Origin: Erigeron canadensis
Lineage: Eukaryota > Streptophyta > Magnoliopsida > Asterales > Asteraceae
Length of the DNA stretch: 64,000 nucleotides
Reading direction: 5' to 3'
Assembly: GCF_010389155.1 (NCBI RefSeq)
Contig: NC_057769.1
Span: 26,722,735 to 26,786,734 of the forward strand
The notes below the pieces were generated by a model, which saw nothing but the letters and a program-made list of their open reading frames with translations, had not been told where the DNA came from and searched no databases. Made by a program: the position numbers and the translations under genes. Position 1 is the stretch's first letter; every line of letters starts with the position of its first letter. This document shows positions 33,272 to 45,024 of the stretch, piece after piece.

Positions 33272-36200
33272 ATGATTAAGCTGACCACAATTCTACTACT
33301 CGCGATTCTTTCTTTCACAATCCCATCTTCATCATCATCATCATCATATTCATCAGATGATGTATGTATCATCGGGTCCGGGATGGCAGGGTCATCACTG
33401 GCCCACTTCCTCCGCCAATACTCTTCAATCCCAACCACCATCCGCATGTTCGAACGCCACCACATCATCGGTGGCCGTATGGCAACTGTCACTATCTCCG
33501 GCGAAACATTCGAAGCCGGTGCTTCTATTCTTCACCCAAAAAACTACCACGCTCTCAACTTTACTAATATCTTGAATCTGAAAGCTTTGGCTGATAATGA
33601 TGAAGAAAACTCTGCTTTTTCTTTGGGGATTTGGGATGGTGATAAGTTTTTGTTTAAGACTATTGATTCTCGGTCCAAGAATCGGGTTGTTCAGTACTTT
33701 GTTTCCCTTGCTAATTCGATTCGAATGTTTTTTCGATATGGGGTTTCTCTTCTTAAGATGACTACTTTTGTTGAGGTACATTTTTTGTTCATCTTTAGTC
33801 ATGCCGTTTGTTTTTGAGCTTAAATTACCGTAAATAGGTGGGAACCCTCTGGTCCCATGTACCGAGCGCACACTGCATAGAACTCATGTCCGGTGACGCA
33901 TCATTCTCACACATATATCAAAAGATATAGTTCCCCAATTGCCTTTGGCAAGATTTGAAAATGTGACTTGCAACTTTCATTTGTGGGCCCATGTGATCAC
34001 ATGGTATAAGTACCAGCTTAATTATGTACAACATTTCACTGCGTGTTATTTATAGGGGCTATGAATAGGAAATTCCAATTTTGTGTATAAAATATTCAAG
34101 TTTCCATTAAGATGTTAGATGTATCATACTACCCTGGCAGGAAACAGTGGACAGTTTCTTGAAGTATTATGAGAGCAAGGAGACTAGACCAATTTTCGAC
34201 AATGTGGAGGACATGCTTAAGTGGGCGGGTTTGTACAATTTGACAACTCAGACTTTGGAGGAGGAATTAGTTGGTCTTAAGTTTTCGCCTCTGCTCATAC
34301 AAGAGCTGATCACTGTAAGTTACCTGTTCCTGTGTATTTCAAAGTTTGATTATGAGCTTTAAGTTTACTCATGATGCTATGCGGTTTTGTTATCGTGGGT
34401 ACTGTAATATTTTTGGATAGGAGCTTACGGGTTATGACATGAAACATTGTCTTTGCTGGTTATAGGTTGTTGAATGGACATGTAACAGAAGTAGAAATAT
34501 GGTGTACTGTTGATAGATGGTAATGTGATATCAATCGATAAAGATGATTAATTTCCATATAATTGAATTTTCCAATATGAGTTCAGGCAGAAATCACATT
34601 ATATTTATCAGAAACACTTGTGTAGCCTTTTAAATCACACTATGTTTTGTGTTTTTAATTTTGGTTCGGAATGTATTATGTATACATGTATCGCTAGTTT
34701 CTTACTAGCAATTTCCTTTTTAGAATATATTTAATTTAATGCCATTCAAAAAGAAAAAAAGGTTTTTTAAATTTCTTTTAGTAATAAGAAACAACTATCT
34801 TACAAAAGTTGCATAAAAGATAAAGCAGTAAAATGAAGGGTTAGACTAATATAGCCTATGATCCTTTTCTAAACTTTCTTTTGTGATTAAATTGCCATCT
34901 TAGGACCCAAGAACCTGATGAACCTAAGTAGTAATGGTTGAATATATAGTGTGGTTGTAACCACTCTTAGGCCTTTTGTGTGACTTGTATCCTCTTCTGT
35001 TTCTGGATTGAAACTATGAGGTTAGTTATTCCATTTAGTTGATGTTCAGTATTTAATCTAGCATATTGTGTATAAGTAAGCAAGGTCTCTTTTCTTGGAA
35101 AGGCGGGCTTGTTTGTAGGCAATGAATTTTGTAGGACATAGACCCGCAGATTATCCGCTGTACTATAATGTGAACATGGTGAAGTATGGCATAAGAGAAA
35201 AACAAGTTTTCTATCCACTGTACTATTAAAGCATATTTGAGGAAGTCCACGCTTACTGTTATTAGCTGGTTGATTCCAAATATTAGTTGGCCATTGTCAT
35301 GGTTTATTATCCATTCTTCAATGTAATGCTTGTTAGGAGTTTTACAGATAAATTTGTTATTGTTAGTAAGCTAGTGGTATGATAATTATTGTCACGTGGT
35401 TGTAGTGATATTATTTTTCAATTGGAACTTCGTACTCAAACATGTTCTTATTGCGGTAACAACTAGATTCCTTTCTTTCTCTTATAACAATTGTGTAAAT
35501 GTCTATTTCGAGGCATATCTTGGTAGTCCCTGATTAGAATGGTAACTCTTGATGACTATCTTCCATTGGCACAGAAACTTATCTATTTTTCTCTATACGG
35601 GGGCACTCTGTGCAGTAATGCCAGTATGCCGCCATCACTTCATTCATTCAATTTTTTCTTGAAATTCTTCTTGTTCAGATGCATAATGCATTATGCTAAT
35701 CACTAAAGATGTGGGGCTTTATCATCGTTGACTTTTGGTTTCTTTTTCACTTTTGTCCGTTATGGTGTTCTAATAAATTCCTGCTTGAAGTAAATACGAA
35801 AATGAATTATCTATAAAGGTTTTCTCTTTTAATAGATCCAACAGATTACACATTTCACAGGTAATAACAAGAATCAACTATGGTCAGAGTGTCAAAATCA
35901 GTGGACTTGCGGGTGCTGTTTCTTTAGCAGGATCTGGAGGAAACTTATGGGCAGTTGAAGGAGGAAATTGGCAGATGGCTGCTGGGTTAGTCAATCGTTC
36001 AGATGTTACTTTGCATCTCCAAGAAGAAATAGAATCAATCACAAATCTTGGTGATTTTTATGAGCTTAACTCTACCAAAGGAAACAGTTACACATGTCAA
36101 GTGACAGTGGTTGCTACCCCCTTGGACGAGCTCAACATTCGGTTCACCCCTGAAATTTCTATCCCAGAAAGAAAATTACAGCACACATATACAACTTTTG

Positions 36201-37596
36201 TTAGAGGCCTCTTGAATCCTGTGAGTTCTTTATATAAATCTTCATAGTTTACTTAAAAAATTGCCTTTATACTAAAGGTGTCAAAATGGCAGGTTGGCAG
36301 GCTTGATGATGGGCTTGGTTCAAACTCGTTTTTTTAATATGGGTTGGGTCGGGTTGGGTCATGCACATGCCAATACCATAAACGCTTTAATTTGTGTTCC
36401 TGTTAGTAGTTCTATTACTAATTAATGTCTTAAGTAAGATAATTCAAGAGGTTTTATCAATTTTTAACACAATTTGGGCGACTTTGGGCCTGCTTATATC
36501 AGCCAACTAGCGTTGTACCCGCGCGATGCAGCGGGGAATAAGAAAAAAACGCCGGTGGTTTGATGGTGGTTTGTGGGGCGGCGGCGATGAAAAAGAAAAA
36601 AAAATAAGCCGGCGGCAGTGGATGATTGTTTGATGGTAGTTTTTGGGGCGGTGGTGGATGGTGTTTATGGGGGATAGCGTACATAGAAGGTGGATTGCGG
36701 CGGTGGATGGTGGAATTTGGGGCGGTGGTGGATGGTGTTTATGGGGGGAGAAAATCAGAGAAAGGGAAGGGAGAGAAAATCGGAAATCGGATGAACGTAT
36801 ATGTGATGGAGAAAAAATAGGGTAGTATAAATTAGGAGGGCATAAAAGACATTTTAAAGGTAGAGGTGTTAAAAAGGGGTGGGGTAGTTTGCTTATTAAT
36901 GGAGTATAGATGTTTAATCCAACATTACCCATTTGTTTTGGTTTACCTGGATCAACCTGTTCAATCATAGTTGACAAACGGGTCAATGTTGCCATCTCTA
37001 CTTGTTGCTAATGCTTTCTTCGTGTAGGCATACTTTGGGTTGAATGCAGTTTCAGATATTCCAGAACTGGTAGGCACCATAGAGAGTCCTGAACTTCCAT
37101 TTACGTGCATTTCTGTCCTCAAGCAGCATGATGCGAATGACATGACTTACAAAATGTTCTCTCGCCAAAGTTTGACTGATGCATTGTTGGATCAAATCTT
37201 TAGGTAACACCTGATGAAACTTTTCGTTGCATATATCATCTGTTATCGATAATGCAATATGAACATGGAATGGATACGCTAAGTTGCTAATTCTCTGATG
37301 TACTTTTTGCATCGATGGCATATTGCAGCAAAAGGAAGGAGACATTGAGAATTAATTGGGGTGCATACCCTCATTACCATGCTCCTGAAAAGTTTGCTCC
37401 ATTTATGTTGGATGACAGGCATTTGTATTATGTAAATGCCTTTGAGAGTGCGGCAAGCACCATGGAAACCAGTGCTGTTGCAGCTGAGAATATAGCCCGA
37501 CTGATTCTGTCAAGGTTGTCAAGCGAGCAGCTTTCAAGTTCAAATGGCCTGAAGACTTCCACGTCTAATTCTAACCTCCAGCATCCAGAGCTGTGA
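33272..37596 (+). CDS. FCLY: Farnesylcysteine lyase (prenylcysteine oxidase)
   Basis: Five exons: 33272-33775, 34141-34314, 35861-36220, 37028-37203, 37329-37596; phases close to give 493 aa, the usual size. N-terminal signal peptide (MIKLTTILLLAILSFTIPSS), then the FAD-binding dinucleotide fold VCIIGSGMAGSSLAHFL (about residues 31-47) and RMFERHHIIGGRMATV. Exon 3 has the family block GLAGAVSLAGSGGNLWAVEGGN; exon 5 has WGAYPHYHAPEKFAPFML and the flavin-site end segment YYVNAFESAASTMETSAVAAEN. In Arabidopsis the enzyme oxidises farnesylcysteine, released from prenylated proteins, to farnesal, cysteine and hydrogen peroxide, and its loss alters ABA responses. It is the only plus-strand host gene inside the TNL cluster. 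No defect seen. Confidence 0.92.
36507..36910 (-). mobile_element. Non-autonomous Helitron in FCLY intron 3
   Basis: On minus it begins TCTATACTCCATTAATAAGC after an A and ends with hairpin CCCGCTGCATCGCGCGGG, then TACAACG, CTAG (36507-36510) and a T. 404 bp, GC- and GGTGG-rich near the 3' end, no gene. The surrounding intron (about 36280-36390 and 36920-37010) carries a hAT-like MITE into which the Helitron appears to be inserted. Confidence 0.75.
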
Positions 37597-38228
37597 TTCA
37601 TGTATCTATGATTTTGTTTGTTGTAATATCGATGTATCTAAGATGTTGTTCCACATACATAAACATAAATAAGCTACTAGTTTTGTGCTATGTTGTCATT
37701 GATTAGATATACGGATATGTTTATGATGTAAAATGACTAATAGTTACTTGAATACTACGAGTTTTTCAAAATACTAAGTTTCAGTTGTGTAGAATTTCAG
37801 CCCATTCTAGTTTAATGATATAGTTCTCAATCATATGGAGGTGTAGTAGTTCGTATTTCTCTTCCATTTAAGTCGCTTAAACCCTTTCTTTTTATATAAT
37901 CAAAAACTACTTACGCTCTTATGCCAAAAGTTTCCTAGTCTAACAAACAATGACTATTACAGAAGAGAGAAGCAATGACTTTCACTTCTTGGATGATATT
38001 ACAATGCATATAGACGTGTTTACTGTATAACAGTCAACAAAAGAAGGTTCAGAACATATAACTAACTGTGACATGGCATCTTATAAATGGCAACACAATG
38101 CAAGGATTAGAGCTATGATATAAACAGAAATAATGAGCAATTGCCATTTCTCATCATATCAGGTCCGAGAGCGTTCTTGTTCTATCATTCCTAGGCATCC
38201 ATAGCAAGGTTGCGAGTTGCAGCTCCTT
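37597..38228. other. FCLY 3' and TNL3 3' convergent spacer
   Basis: AT-rich. AATAAG/AATAAA-like signals near 37665 would serve FCLY. No gene seen. Confidence 0.4.
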
Positions 38229-41200
38229 TCATTTTGTTGCACCCTGTAACCAATAACTCTGATGAGAAAGTTTTTCATCTGTGTGGTTTTTATTATGTTA
38301 TGAGAACAGTTTGGGAGTCAAAAAACACGTGGAAATACCTCAAGCAAGTGAGCACGAAATATGTTGGACTTCCTTCGTGAGAAAGCTTTAAAGCACACTT
38401 CATCTTCCAAAAACAAAAAGCAATATGTCAATATTGAGTGTTGTTTGAAAGTTAATGACTTTTATCCGCAGGGAAAAGTAAATAGTGTTTCTTGATGTTC
38501 ATTGTTATCTTCTTGGCTCATAAAAGCATGGAAAACAAGTAACACATAAGACATGGAAAACATATATGAATTTCATAAATATAACAGGTACCTTTATAAC
38601 TGACATCATCTACCATTATGGGACCATAATATGGAGCCATATTACAGGTATACCGCATAAATTTCTCCGTATATAGTATGTATTCAACTTCTGTTAAGTG
38701 AAATGCAGAGAGATCACCACGAATGATGTGGTTCCAAGACTTGTAATAGCCCCACGTATCTTCGTCCACTTTTCCCTCATCATACACAAGGCTAACGCCA
38801 CACTTCTCTGTAAGTTGATCACAGTGCTCTCGTTGCTGCTTTGTGACAGTAATAGTAACATGGTCGTCACCTTCCATCTCATCCGTCCTAAACGTCCAAT
38901 GGCTTAAGAATGTTAAACATTTATGACCAACACTGACTTTGTCGATGCAATGATGGTATATCCAATTGCGATTCTTTGTTCTATTACTTATTATGATCAT
39001 TGGCAATTCGAAAGCCTCGTCATATAGACTTCCAAATGTCCCATTTGGAAATCGTAGCTTCTGCACATAGCAGAAATTCAGTCCTCTGACCTTATTAGGG
39101 GATGATGGGATAGTAAATGATATTGATGGTCCCTTGCTTCTATGCCTAATCCAATATGGCATGGCATTCCCACCATAAATTGTGCTGAATATTCCAAATT
39201 CGTAGTACATCTGACAAATACAGGCACAATCAGCATCAATCATATATACGCATTCACAAAACGGGAGATAGGTAACTAGAGAGAACCTGTGTTTGAGATC
39301 CTGCTGGTCCAATATAGGGAGTACAAGTTTTGACCCGCCTTTTCTTAATGAAGTCTAAATTAGTCCAACCCAAACTACGTAATACCTTTTCCTCTATGCA
39401 TTCCATAGGTTGAATTTTGAGCATGCCTTCTATTTCAAATGAAGAAGGTACTAATAAAAATTGATCAGCTGATACATTGAGGGGAGAAAATTCAGGATCA
39501 AATGCAAATCTCTGTATCATAAGCTTATAATCGTGTAGCAAATTCTCATAAGAAAAAAGTATCAGTTGTTTTAGTGTGCATGGAGGATTTATGATTGACA
39601 TTAGCATCTTACAATTTCTCATACAAAGTATCTCTAGCCTAGGAAGGCTTCTTAGACAATTGGGCAGGGAAACGATAGGATTGTTATCTAAATGTAATTC
39701 TTTTAACATAGATAGGTAACTTAAATCCACAGGAAAGGATTCATTGGACAAACTATTATTTGCAAGTGACAACCTGACTAGGGTGTTAGGGAAAGGAATC
39801 CTAAAGAAATACAAATCACTCGGTATAGCCTCCATCAAGGCTGATGAAGAGCTTTTTGAGTCTATTCCAATGTTTTTAATCTCGAGAATTTCTGGCGAAT
39901 AAAAAGCTCTGTTCTCGATTTGAGATTCGCTGGAATTACAACCATCTAGCAATAGTGTTTTTACTTTCTTAAGCTTGCCTATGGCTGTTGGAAGCTTTTT
40001 TAGTTTATTGCAGTATCTAAGATCGATGAGGACAAGTTCAACACATTGCTCAAGTGATTCACAAATCTCAATCACACATATGCAATTTCTGACTATTAAC
40101 CTCTCGAGTGCAGGGAGATCAAGAAAACCACCAATTTTATGCAGCTTTTCACAGAAACTCATGTTAAGAATCTTCAATGATGCAAGGAATTTTCTATTGT
40201 TCATTGAGGACGATCCAATCAACTTCTGCAAGAGATAAGTTAAAATCAATAGTAAGTTCTCTTTACTCAATATAGACGTAAGATAATGATTTCATTCGTA
40301 CCTTTTGTCCCCCCTCAAGTGGTTGTGGGTTACTCCAATGCAAACCAAATGATTCGACGTTGCTATATGATAAGTCGAGAGCAACTAGGTTATCCAATGC
40401 CAAGTCTGAAGGTATAGAATTTAGAGGGAACCCATGCATACACAACCATCTTAATTCCTCTGGAAAATTCTTATAAGTCCCCTTGATTTGCACATAATTG
40501 AGTTGCAGTAGCATTATATTATCCATCTTACTCAACACCTCTGATTTCACCTCAAATGATCCACATAACTTCCCCTTCTCGAGAACTCTCGTGTCAAGGA
40601 TGAGGCCAAGAATGTTTTCCATGTCCTAAGAAGAAAAGGAAAACAAACAACAACAAAAAAAGGGAAGTCAAACTGATTAACATAGACAAAGTAATGCAAA
40701 AGTATACACAGCCTTACCTTTTTTTGTTTCAACACTTTATATGACTCCTCATGACTCCATAATCGACTACGCTTCCATGGCTTCTTAGGTGATTCTTTAC
40801 GTACCTCATCTCTTCCCATTTCTTGTAGCAATTGATGCATCATCAACTCATTATCCCGTCCAATACTAAGAAGGCATCTGTCGACAAGATTCCTAATCCC
40901 GGATCTTGTGTTAATATTACATGCCTTCAATATTGTCTCAGTAACATCTCTATCCTTTCCAACAAAAAAGCATGCAATATGCTTAAACAATTCCTGATCA
41001 CTTTCGGATGACAGAGAATCGAAGCTCATTTGCAAGACCTTTTTTATGGAGGGATCAGTTTCTTTCTTTAGCCTTTCTATGTAATCCTCCCATTCATCTA
41101 CAGCTCGATTATATAGAGTCTTGCCCAATACTTCAAGAGCCAAGGGATGTCCTTCACAATACTTTGAGACCTTTTTTGACACCTCTTCATAGCCTTCCTT

Positions 41201-42973
41201 GGGCTTTTTGCAAGAGAATGCATTACAGCATAAAAGTTCCAAAGATGCATCTTTAGATAAGCCTTTAAGTACCCACTTTGTATGCTTTGGTTTAAGTTTT
41301 GATTTGAATAGTGCACACCTCTCTGTCAATGATGCATCCTTGGTTGTTATTATGATTTTGCTTCCTGGATGAAAACCTTTGTTTCCAACTAACGCATCCA
41401 ATTGATCTAGACTATCAATATCATCAAGAACTAGAAGCATCTTCTTACGTGTTAGCGTGTGCTCAACTACAGAGGTGTTCACAGAACCAGCACGAATATG
41501 GACCGAACTTCTTTTGGAAATGTCATCACAAAGTTGTTTTTTTACATCGGGCAATCCATTTAATTTGGAACATCTTCTGCTTATATCTTCAATAAAGCTG
41601 CTTCTGTATTCACGCCAATGTAACCCATAGACATATTTGGCTAAAGATGTCTTCCCAATGCCACCCATACCCAAAATAGTGAGAATGTCTGCAGGGTGTG
41701 AGGATCCATCATTTAACCATGACGTAAGGAATTCAACGGAATCGTCCATCCCAATAAGTAATGGCAGAGTACTCTTTACTGGTACATCTAGTCTATGGTA
41801 GATGTCCTGCACAATTTCTTGTATGAACTTCGTCTCCATCCTGAAAATTACTTTTAATGAGAGCTTTAGAATACACAATCCACAAAACTACTGAACTCGG
41901 TATATAGCTATAAGCCTATAAGGTATCCAAATTAAATTACTAGCTCTTGTGCACTTTATTAACCGGCCGGCTTGGAGCCCTTGCCTTTGGAGACAAAGGT
42001 CATGGGCTCGATCATCATGTCCGGAAAGGTTGGAGGTTCTTTTTTGTCGTTGGTAGCTTGAAGTAGCTTCTCTACCTTATACAGGGGTAAGGTTGGCTAC
42101 ATCACAACCTTCTCCGATTGGGATCCAAAACCCGTGGAAGACGGCTTTAGGTTTTAGTTACTTTTCTCTTGTGCACCTCACTATCTTCAAATATCCCAAA
42201 ACAAATGTCCACGGATAAAGTTGATTAAGCTTCAAAATCTAATCCTTAATTTGTATTAATATTACAGAACTCAAATAAGCATAGGGCTAAACAAAATAAA
42301 TGATATGAGGTATAACTGGCATTTAATCGATAAGCTGAAAAAAGTAAGTTTTGATAGTTTCTTGTTCTGCCTAATGGACAATTATTTTGGGACGGTAAGA
42401 AAGTAGTTATATTAGCATCAACAAATTGAGAAACTGTCATTTCTCGGGATAAAAAAGTAGTTACCGGCCCTTTGCATCCATTCCTTTTATTTTGGCAAGC
42501 TCCTTAAGTGCTTTATTCCATGCCTCCATTTTCTGAGCAAGCTGAGTTTCTCCCATGAGTTTAGCCTCAGCCTCTATCCTCTCTCTATGCTTTTCCATTA
42601 CATCCCTCAAACTGTTTCGTTCAACATGATACCAGATGGGGATAACGATATGGTTTGAGATCAAACGTTGCTCAAGGATCAACGCTAGTTCATCAAGACA
42701 CCATGTTGAAGTAGCGTAATTCTTGGACAACACGATAACAGAAGCCCTTGATGACTTTATTGCATTCTGCAATTCTGGTTTAAGATCATCCCCTGTTTCA
42801 ATCTCTTCATTGTCCAAAAACGTACTTATATTAGCATCTACAAGAGCATTGTAGAGGTGATCCGTGAAACTAAGACGAGTGTCAACTCCTCTAAAACTTA
42901 TAAATACATCATACCGATAGCTTTGATCTTTCGTTGATGGATATCCTTTCGCGAGCTCATGCTGAGCAGCCAT
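38229..42973 (-). CDS. TNL3: TIR-NBS-LRR resistance protein
   Basis: Exons (minus strand): 42973-42465 TIR, 41840-40718 NBS, 40625-40302, 40225-39287 LRR, 39210-38592 C-JID-like, 38385-38339, 38243-38229; about 1191 aa. TIR: YDVFISFRGVDTR, catalytic Glu95 in WCLDEL; the segment after VIPIWYHVE is about 8 residues shorter than in TNL1 and TNL2. NBS: GMGGIGKT, LVLDD, IITTKD, CEGHPLALEVLG, MHQ in place of MHD. The LRR exon carries an extra block (about 25 residues around NRAFYSPEILEIKNIG). The small sixth exon reads AFSRRKSNIFRAHLLE; the last exon (GATK) is the least certain, since reading on without that splice adds only about 10 residues. Most diverged of the three copies. Predicted intact immune receptor. 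Confidence 0.82.
41955..42165 (+). mobile_element. SINE in TNL3 intron 1
   Basis: Flanked by the perfect 11-bp target duplication CTCTTGTGCAC (41944-41954 and 42166-42176). tRNA-like head with GGCCGGCTTGGAGC and GGGCTCGATC, then a tail with GGTAAGGTTGGCTACATC, as in the copies at 10227 and 43810. Confidence 0.75.
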
Positions 42974-43809
42974 TGTAACTTATTAGAAGCTATGACTGAT
43001 TTGAATGACAAAAATTAGAAGTAATTTTAGTCAATCAAGCAAGCTAAGTAGGCTGATTTTAATACCAACAGCGGAAGTACAAGTCAACAACAATGCCTTT
43101 CATAAGGGACCTTCGGCATTGAAACAAGGATATCGAAATTTCAAACTTCTTACTGAAAAAAAAGAAGATAAAAACATCAAACAGTATTATAGATTTATAT
43201 CATTAGACAAGAATGAGAGTACATAACATTAATTAGTTATATTTTTATTTAGGATGAGCTTTCAATATGGAAAAAAGTTTTTTTTTGTATGTTAGATGTT
43301 AATAGCAACCCTTAAAGTTTTTTTTGATAAATATTTTTTTAATAAAACACCATTTTGATAGATATTTGGCTAATATTTTTTAATAAAACACGCTATTTTA
43401 TAACTATTTCTTCTAAAAACACCATTTGGCTAATAGCTTTTTCATATTCATTGGATTTTGAGTATAGTTGGATTGTCTAGATACAAATGGATCTAAGTAA
43501 ATGAATTCAAAAACACATTTTGATATCTACAGGTCAATTTTGGACAACAATTGAAAATGTCATATACTCGTAACTAGTATAGTTTTCCATTGGGCTAGGA
43601 AAAGTTCAAATCTAGAAAGTGATTCACAAATTGATTTACACGCAAACATTATTTCTCTACAACACTTTCTAGATTTAGGATGTTTCTTTTTCAATTTAAG
43701 TTTAGCCTACCTATGTAATATTTTCAGTTGTCCAATTGACCCTAAATATCAAAATGTGTTTTTAAATTTTTTCCAATTTAGATCCAATCATAATACACGG
43801 ACATAAGTA
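42974..43809. other. TNL3 upstream region
   Basis: W-box cores (TTGACT on minus) at about 43029-43034 and 43082-43087, 55-110 bp before the ATG. The remainder is AT-rich repeat-like sequence without a gene. Confidence 0.4.
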
Positions 43810-44040
43810 GCATTGTTAGATTAAGTGGTTAACACTTTTATTTCTTTAAAAATAGAGTCAACAGTTCCTTACCAAAAACTAAAAATCTTTTTCTATCATT
43901 TAGATGAAACTTTAAACCACCTCTTTACCTATGTAAAGATAAGGTTGTCTACATCTCAACCTCCCTCGTACACTGTCGATGTGTTGAGACGCAAAACTCA
44001 TGAAAGGCTCCTAGCTATCCACTCTTTCTTATGAATCTAC
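43810..44040 (+). mobile_element. Diverged SINE
   Basis: Contains GATTAAGTGGTTAACAC (A-box-like) and the family tail AAGGTTGTCTACATCTCAACC with CACTGTCGATGTGTTGAG, matching the minus-strand SINE at 10227. No target duplication found; older copy. Confidence 0.5.
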
Positions 44041-45024
44041 TTTCGGGTAATACATATCATTGAGTGTACTTTTACATTCTTCATAATAATTTGACACCTA
44101 AACTCCAATTGAAACTACCCATAATCACCCAATTGCCGACTCTAAGCGAGGACAAAGTGTAGAAGCATAGAAAAGGTACCGCTACTCAAGTTGAACATCT
44201 CGCGGGAGGGAAATGGTGACAGCTATGTCTCTTACTCATCTACTATATAAATGGTGACAGATATGTACATATGAATTTTTTAGAAAAATGGTATTCCTAC
44301 GACATATTTTAACCATCTACAATAATACTTGCATTATGTAATTGTATTATGTTCATAAATATTTATATATTTATTGTAAATGGCCAAATCCTGTTGTAAA
44401 AATATCACTTCCCATTCTATTAACAATCAAACATATGAAACTATTAGAATCACTTGAACCCACACTCAAATGCTTGCAACTCAACTGAATAGAGTTTTGT
44501 AAGCTTACAAACACGGAACTGTTTAATAACAAACACGGTTTATTCTTACTAACAGGCTTTCTCATACGTACATATGAATTACTTGTGTATACAAAAACAT
44601 TCCTAGATTGCAAACATTATATTCGATGATAAAATTAGTCCTCATAAATCAACATTTTTAAAATAAAGATAATAAACTCCCCATCCAAATACCCCAAATA
44701 ACACTATCTAGTTGACACATAAAACACACAAACCATAAAAGAATCCCATAAACAAACAAACACTAACCACTTCTAATATCTGCAGTCTATTGATCCTTGT
44801 AAAACACTTCCTATCCCCTTGTCTCTTTCCTTTTTTTCTTCAGCCTTGATCACCAAGTCCCCTATCATTCACATATCACGGATTGTCTGATTTGTATAAC
44901 CGAAAATAAGTCACACATTCAACATATATATATATACTCTCAGGCATGGCCATAACCCACATATGAGATCCACACACATACAAAATAACTTCGACTTCAT
45001 AAGAAGAAGAAAAACAGTTCTCTA
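44041..45024. other. Downstream of the TOL gene
   Basis: No gene seen. The part next to 45024 is the probable 3' untranslated region of the TOL gene. Confidence 0.4.

Noticed and set aside
33190..33871. Minus-strand frames over FCLY exon 1
   Set aside because: Antisense shadows of the FCLY signal-peptide and FAD-fold codons.
36499..36995. Pro/His-rich open frame opposite FCLY intron 3
   Set aside because: It lies on the GGTGG-rich tail of the Helitron and has no domain.
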